Below are positions 30,883-33,767 of a stretch of 33,767 nt of DNA, one piece after another. The DNA comes from Bacteroidales bacterium (GTDB lineage Bacteria > Bacteroidota > Bacteroidia > Bacteroidales > P3): the NCBI GenBank assembly GCA_004551865.1, contig SFPR01000012.1, forward strand, positions 1-33,767, read 5' to 3'. Under the pieces are notes generated by a model that did not search any database, had not been told where the DNA came from, and saw only the letters and a program-made list of their open reading frames with translations. Each line of letters starts with the position of its first letter. Position 1 is the stretch's first letter. The position numbers and the translations under genes were made by a program.

Positions 30883-31653
30883 TTAATGAGGCAACAGACA
30901 AGCCAACACAAAGGCTGCCACAACGGTAACAAACCTTGCAAAATTATATTTGTGACTCTCACTGCTGTCAAAAAGAGTTGAAACAGAAACATGAAGCAAA
31001 ATACCCACAACAAAGCACATTATCTGACCGGTATGCTCTGCCACAAAGTCCAAATGAACCCCCAAAAGAGAGCCAAGCACTCCCATTATGGCAAAAACAG
31101 CAAGGTAACACATAGAAGCAATCTTCGAGCAGCCTGCTGCAAGAAAACTGCCTGCAACCACCATCGCTATCGGAATATTGTGAAGAACCACACCAAGCAA
31201 AAGCGAATAGTTCATCTTGCCGTCAATAACCAAGGCAAATCCTTCCAAGAAAGCATGAATGGAAACTCCGACCAACACCATCAAAGCCGACACAAAGCCG
31301 CTTTTGTGTTCGGAATGTTCCTCCGAATGCAGATGTCCGTGTTCCGCACCCTTGGAAAGGAGTTCCAAAAGCAGTTGGAGCACAAATCCCAAAAGCACAA
31401 ACGCACCCATGGGAAGCAGAGAAGAATATCCCTCATGGTCAGAATGAGAGTGAAGATGAGAATGAGAACAAACCTCATGCCCTGCACCCGAAAAGGCTTC
31501 GGGAAGCAAATGCACAAAACAAACAGCCAAAAGGAAAGCTCCCCCAAACACAGAAATATACTTCAACACCTTGGGTTTCTTCTCAAAAAAGAACAAACAG
31601 AAACCACTTATCATGCAGGCGACAAATAGTATCGCATATCCGACAAAGTACAT
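30883..31653 (-). CDS. ZIP-family metal transporter
   Basis: The 256-residue protein has eight membrane helices, a His-rich loop (HEVCSHSHLHSHSDHEG, plus a second at EHGHLHSEEHSEH), and the metal-site motifs of ZIP transporters: H133-AFLE-G in helix 4 and LGVVLHNIPIAM in helix 5. ZIP proteins import zinc, iron or manganese into the cytoplasm. The usual HNIPEG motif reads HNIPIA here, so one metal ligand (Glu) is missing, which may alter metal choice. It is the first gene of a two-gene unit with the GT2 fusion. TAAATTTG on the minus strand (31681-31688) is a possible -7 box. Confidence 0.88.
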   Translation of the reverse strand: MYFVGYAILFVACMISGFCLFFFEKKPKVLKYISVFGGAFLLAVCFVHLLPEAFSGAGHEVCSHSHLHSHSDHEGYSSLLPMGAFVLLGFVLQLLLELLSKGAEHGHLHSEEHSEHKSGFVSALMVLVGVSIHAFLEGFALVIDGKMNYSLLLGVVLHNIPIAMVVAGSFLAAGCSKIASMCYLAVFAIMGVLGSLLGVHLDFVAEHTGQIMCFVVGILLHVSVSTLFDSSESHKYNFARFVTVVAAFVLACLLPH

Positions 31654-31768
31654 AAATCAACTCTCTTTTTAATCAAGCTGCAAATTTACGATATTATTTT
31701 CACTTTATCCTCAAATCGCTCTCTCAAAACCCTCAAAAAGAGTGGCTGTCTTTGATATGCCGAAAATA

Positions 31769-31845
31769 AAGCGGCGTTTTCTTCTTTGCAAAACGCCGCT
31801 TTTTGAGTCAAAAAACGCCGTTTTCTCATACGAAAAACGGCGTTT
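31769..31845. repeat. Interspersed four-motif element, copy D (22-bp period)
   Basis: Motifs start at 31769, 31791, 31813 and 31835: AAGCGGCGTTT, AAACGCCGCTT, AAACGCCGTTT, AAACGGCGTTT. The period is 22 rather than 21. Motifs 1 and 2 carry matching changes (A to G, T to C) that keep them perfect reverse complements. The two stems extend to 13 and 15 bp. It lies 37 bp beyond the end of the YfhO-like gene and may terminate it. Confidence 0.9.
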
Positions 31846-31882
31846 TTTTAATCGATTGTTCAAAACACTGATAATAAGCAGC

Positions 31883-33767
31883 TTATTTCGATTGTTTTTT
31901 GCTCTTCTTTCGCTCTTGCAACAGCGGCTTGACTATCGGCATGGCCATTGCGACCAAAAGAAGCAACACTACGATAATCGAACCTGCAAGATTGACGGGC
32001 GTAAATGTGGCAAGGCTGTCGGGTTCAAACTTAAATTCGACACTGTGAGTGCCTTTCGGAAGGGACAATGCTCTGAGAACATAATCGGCTTGCATGATTT
32101 GACAAGGCTTTCCATCTATGTAGGCTTTCCAATCGCCAGGGTAATAAATCTCCGAAAAGACTGCAATCTGGTCTTGACTGCTTGTATAGGTGTATTTCTT
32201 GTAGTCCGGATTGTGAACCGCCTGAGGTTCTATGACAATCTTGGCTTCGGAGTCAAAGCTGTCACTTTTTGGAACAAGTGATTTGTACTTAGTGTTCAAC
32301 ACCACACTCTTTTTCGGATCAAAGTTGTCAAGTGCAAGGATTTCTTGGTCTGCATTGTCTGCCCAAATCACGTTCGGCACAAACCATGCGGCTCCGCAAG
32401 CCTCAGGATTTACAACCGGCACTCCGCCTTCGTTACCAAGCGGAAGTATCACAAACTTTGCGTCAAGCATATTGACAACTCCCAAGTTCGGACAAGGTAT
32501 CTGCTCTCTGTATTGGTAGAAAAATTGTCTCAACTGATTGTTTGCAAGCAGCAATGTGTCCGAAAGGTCTTTTTGAACATAGTTGCGATTGGTCAGACAG
32601 AAGTCTATGATTTCCTGATAGCGTTGCAACTTTGCTCCGTGGTAACCGCCGATTGAGGGGAAGAAGTATGAAGTAGAAGCATCGTTAAATGTGCTTAGTG
32701 ACATATTATATACTCGATAGTGAGGGGTCTTTTCTGCTTCTGTGTATTGCTTTATCTGTTCTATTGCTGCGGTAGGCTGAGGGGTCATTTCGTATGGCTT
32801 TTGGAAGTTGGTCTTGTCCAAATATCTTTTATCCACTCCCCAAAGATCAATCGTGCAGGCTATGCCGACAATGGCAACAACGATGATTTCTTTCTTTATT
32901 TTGCCTGCCTCAAACAGCCACAATGCCACAAATGCCACTGCTATAAAGAGGAATGAACGCAAACTGTCGGCTGTGAAGGCTGCCTTACGGTCGTCTTGAA
33001 GGGCTTGAACAAAGCTGTCTCCAAGTGCTGTTTGGAAGAGGCTGTCTTTTGAGCATGAAAAATCGGCAAATAGACCCGGAACTACGGCACACAAGAGACA
33101 AAAGCCTGCTGTTACGCCTGCCGAAATGTAAAGTGCGAGTTTCTTTTGGCGTGCGTCTTTGTCGGAATAGAGTATTTCTTTCATGCCGAGAAATGCTGCC
33201 ATGACCAAAGTAACGTTTGCTATGACAAGTGCCATAGAAGGTGTGCGGAACTTATTGTAGAACGGAAGGTGTTCAAACAAAAATTCGTTAATCCAAAGAG
33301 CGTTGTTTCCCCAAGAAAGAATAAATGAAACAAGTGTTGCTCCCAAGAGCCACCAACGCATTCTGCCTTCGATAAGTATAAATCCTGCCAAGGCAAGAAA
33401 GCAAACTATTGCTCCAAAATAGACTGTTCCTGCGGTAAAAGGTTGTTCTCCCCAATAAGTTGAGCCGATGTAGTTATTGACTATGCTGTTTATCTGTGGG
33501 TTTTGGGCTTGAGCAGGCTGTGTTGTCTGCACTTGCTCTATTCTTCTCTTTGCCAAGTCTTCCATTCTGTGGTCGGAGCTTCCTCCACCTCTGAAATCGG
33601 GTATCATCACGCTAAAACTCTCTCCCAATCCGTAGCTCCATGCGTATGCATAGTCGATTGAAAGTCCCTTGGCATTGTTTTGGCTTTGGGTATCTTTGCT
33701 TGGTTTTATCGTAAGTTCGCTTCCTCCCCTCATGGTTTGCTTTACATATTCCGAATTGAGTTTGAGG
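31883..33767 (-). CDS. YfhO-like integral membrane protein, 5' end cut by window edge
   Basis: The frame stays open through the right edge: eleven more codons (LKLNSEYVKQT) precede the first methionine at 33733, so the true start is outside. The visible 627 residues begin inside a soluble loop (SIDYAYAWSYGLGESFSVMI). About eight membrane helices follow, then a large outer domain with NLGVVNMLDAKFVILP, VPNVIWADN and YYPGDWKAYIDGKPCQIMQA, and a last helix with a basic tail. This matches the YfhO/DUF2723-related group (YfhO is a lipid-linked glycosyltransferase-like protein of Firmicutes and Bacteroidota). YYPGW-type motifs near the end are typical. A GT-C role in envelope glycosylation is inferred. 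Confidence 0.82.
   Translation of the reverse strand, partial: LKLNSEYVKQTMRGGSELTIKPSKDTQSQNNAKGLSIDYAYAWSYGLGESFSVMIPDFRGGGSSDHRMEDLAKRRIEQVQTTQPAQAQNPQINSIVNNYIGSTYWGEQPFTAGTVYFGAIVCFLALAGFILIEGRMRWWLLGATLVSFILSWGNNALWINEFLFEHLPFYNKFRTPSMALVIANVTLVMAAFLGMKEILYSDKDARQKKLALYISAGVTAGFCLLCAVVPGLFADFSCSKDSLFQTALGDSFVQALQDDRKAAFTADSLRSFLFIAVAFVALWLFEAGKIKKEIIVVAIVGIACTIDLWGVDKRYLDKTNFQKPYEMTPQPTAAIEQIKQYTEAEKTPHYRVYNMSLSTFNDASTSYFFPSIGGYHGAKLQRYQEIIDFCLTNRNYVQKDLSDTLLLANNQLRQFFYQYREQIPCPNLGVVNMLDAKFVILPLGNEGGVPVVNPEACGAAWFVPNVIWADNADQEILALDNFDPKKSVVLNTKYKSLVPKSDSFDSEAKIVIEPQAVHNPDYKKYTYTSSQDQIAVFSEIYYPGDWKAYIDGKPCQIMQADYVLRALSLPKGTHSVEFKFEPDSLATFTPVNLAGSIIVVLLLLVAMAMPIVKPLLQERKKSKKQSK

Noticed and set aside
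31742..32281. Plus-strand 179-codon frame
   Set aside because: It starts in repeat copy D and is antisense to the YfhO-like gene.

Overview
The window is a stretch of chromosome from a Bacteroidota bacterium, most likely an anaerobic member of the Bacteroidales. The support is: promoters of the Bacteroidota type (TTTG or TTG, about 19 bp, TAnnTTTG) before several genes; the short one-piece primary sigma factor of the phylum; an ECF sigma / anti-sigma / outer-membrane barrel operon; a TonB C-terminal-domain protein; a DUF6427-like membrane protein; and an anaerobe's flavodiiron protein with aspartase. The DNA is AT-rich, and ribosome-binding sites are mostly weak. No tRNA, rRNA, integrase or CRISPR array was seen.

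Bases 1 to about 9,350 look like an accessory island. From the left they hold: the 3' part of a DUF2779 nuclease (Cas4/RecB-like plus DnaQ-like); a small two-helix membrane protein; an ADP-ribosyltransferase-like gene overlapping a NADAR ADP-ribose hydrolase gene (candidate toxin-antitoxin or defence pair); an unknown protein; a phage-type GNAT-like protein; an IS1595-family transposase; a 50-residue ORF with a strong Shine-Dalgarno; an internally deleted second IS1595 copy; a DUF4160-like protein; a broken ORF6N-type gene; a HigA antitoxin gene whose 5' end has been replaced; and an AAA/DUF4143 ATPase behind duplicated inverted repeats.

Bases 9,448 to the end look like ordinary chromosome. 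A TonB-domain protein is divergent from an ECF sigma / anti-sigma / beta-barrel operon. Next come a BtuF-like lipoprotein, a GT-C glycosyltransferase with TPRs, a flavodiiron protein, a DUF6427-like protein, purQ, rnhB, a LytS/LytTR two-component pair preceded by a possible leader RNA, and aspA. On the minus strand follow a DJ-1/VOC fusion, rpoD, a DegQ-type protease, ornithine aminotransferase, a ZIP transporter with a GT2 fusion protein, and a YfhO-like membrane protein cut by the right edge.

The most unusual signal is a short interspersed element occurring four times here (10955-11028, 17250-17323, 21983-22056, 31769-31845). Each copy is four 11-bp palindrome-like motifs, AAACGSCGTTT, at exactly 21-bp (three copies) or 22-bp (one copy) intervals, with unconserved 10-11 nt spacers. 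In every copy motifs 1 and 2, and motifs 3 and 4, carry opposite central bases, so each copy can fold into two 11-bp hairpins. One pair shows a compensating base change. One copy lies in frame inside the anti-sigma gene and encodes a seven-residue repeat. I know of no named family that matches it.
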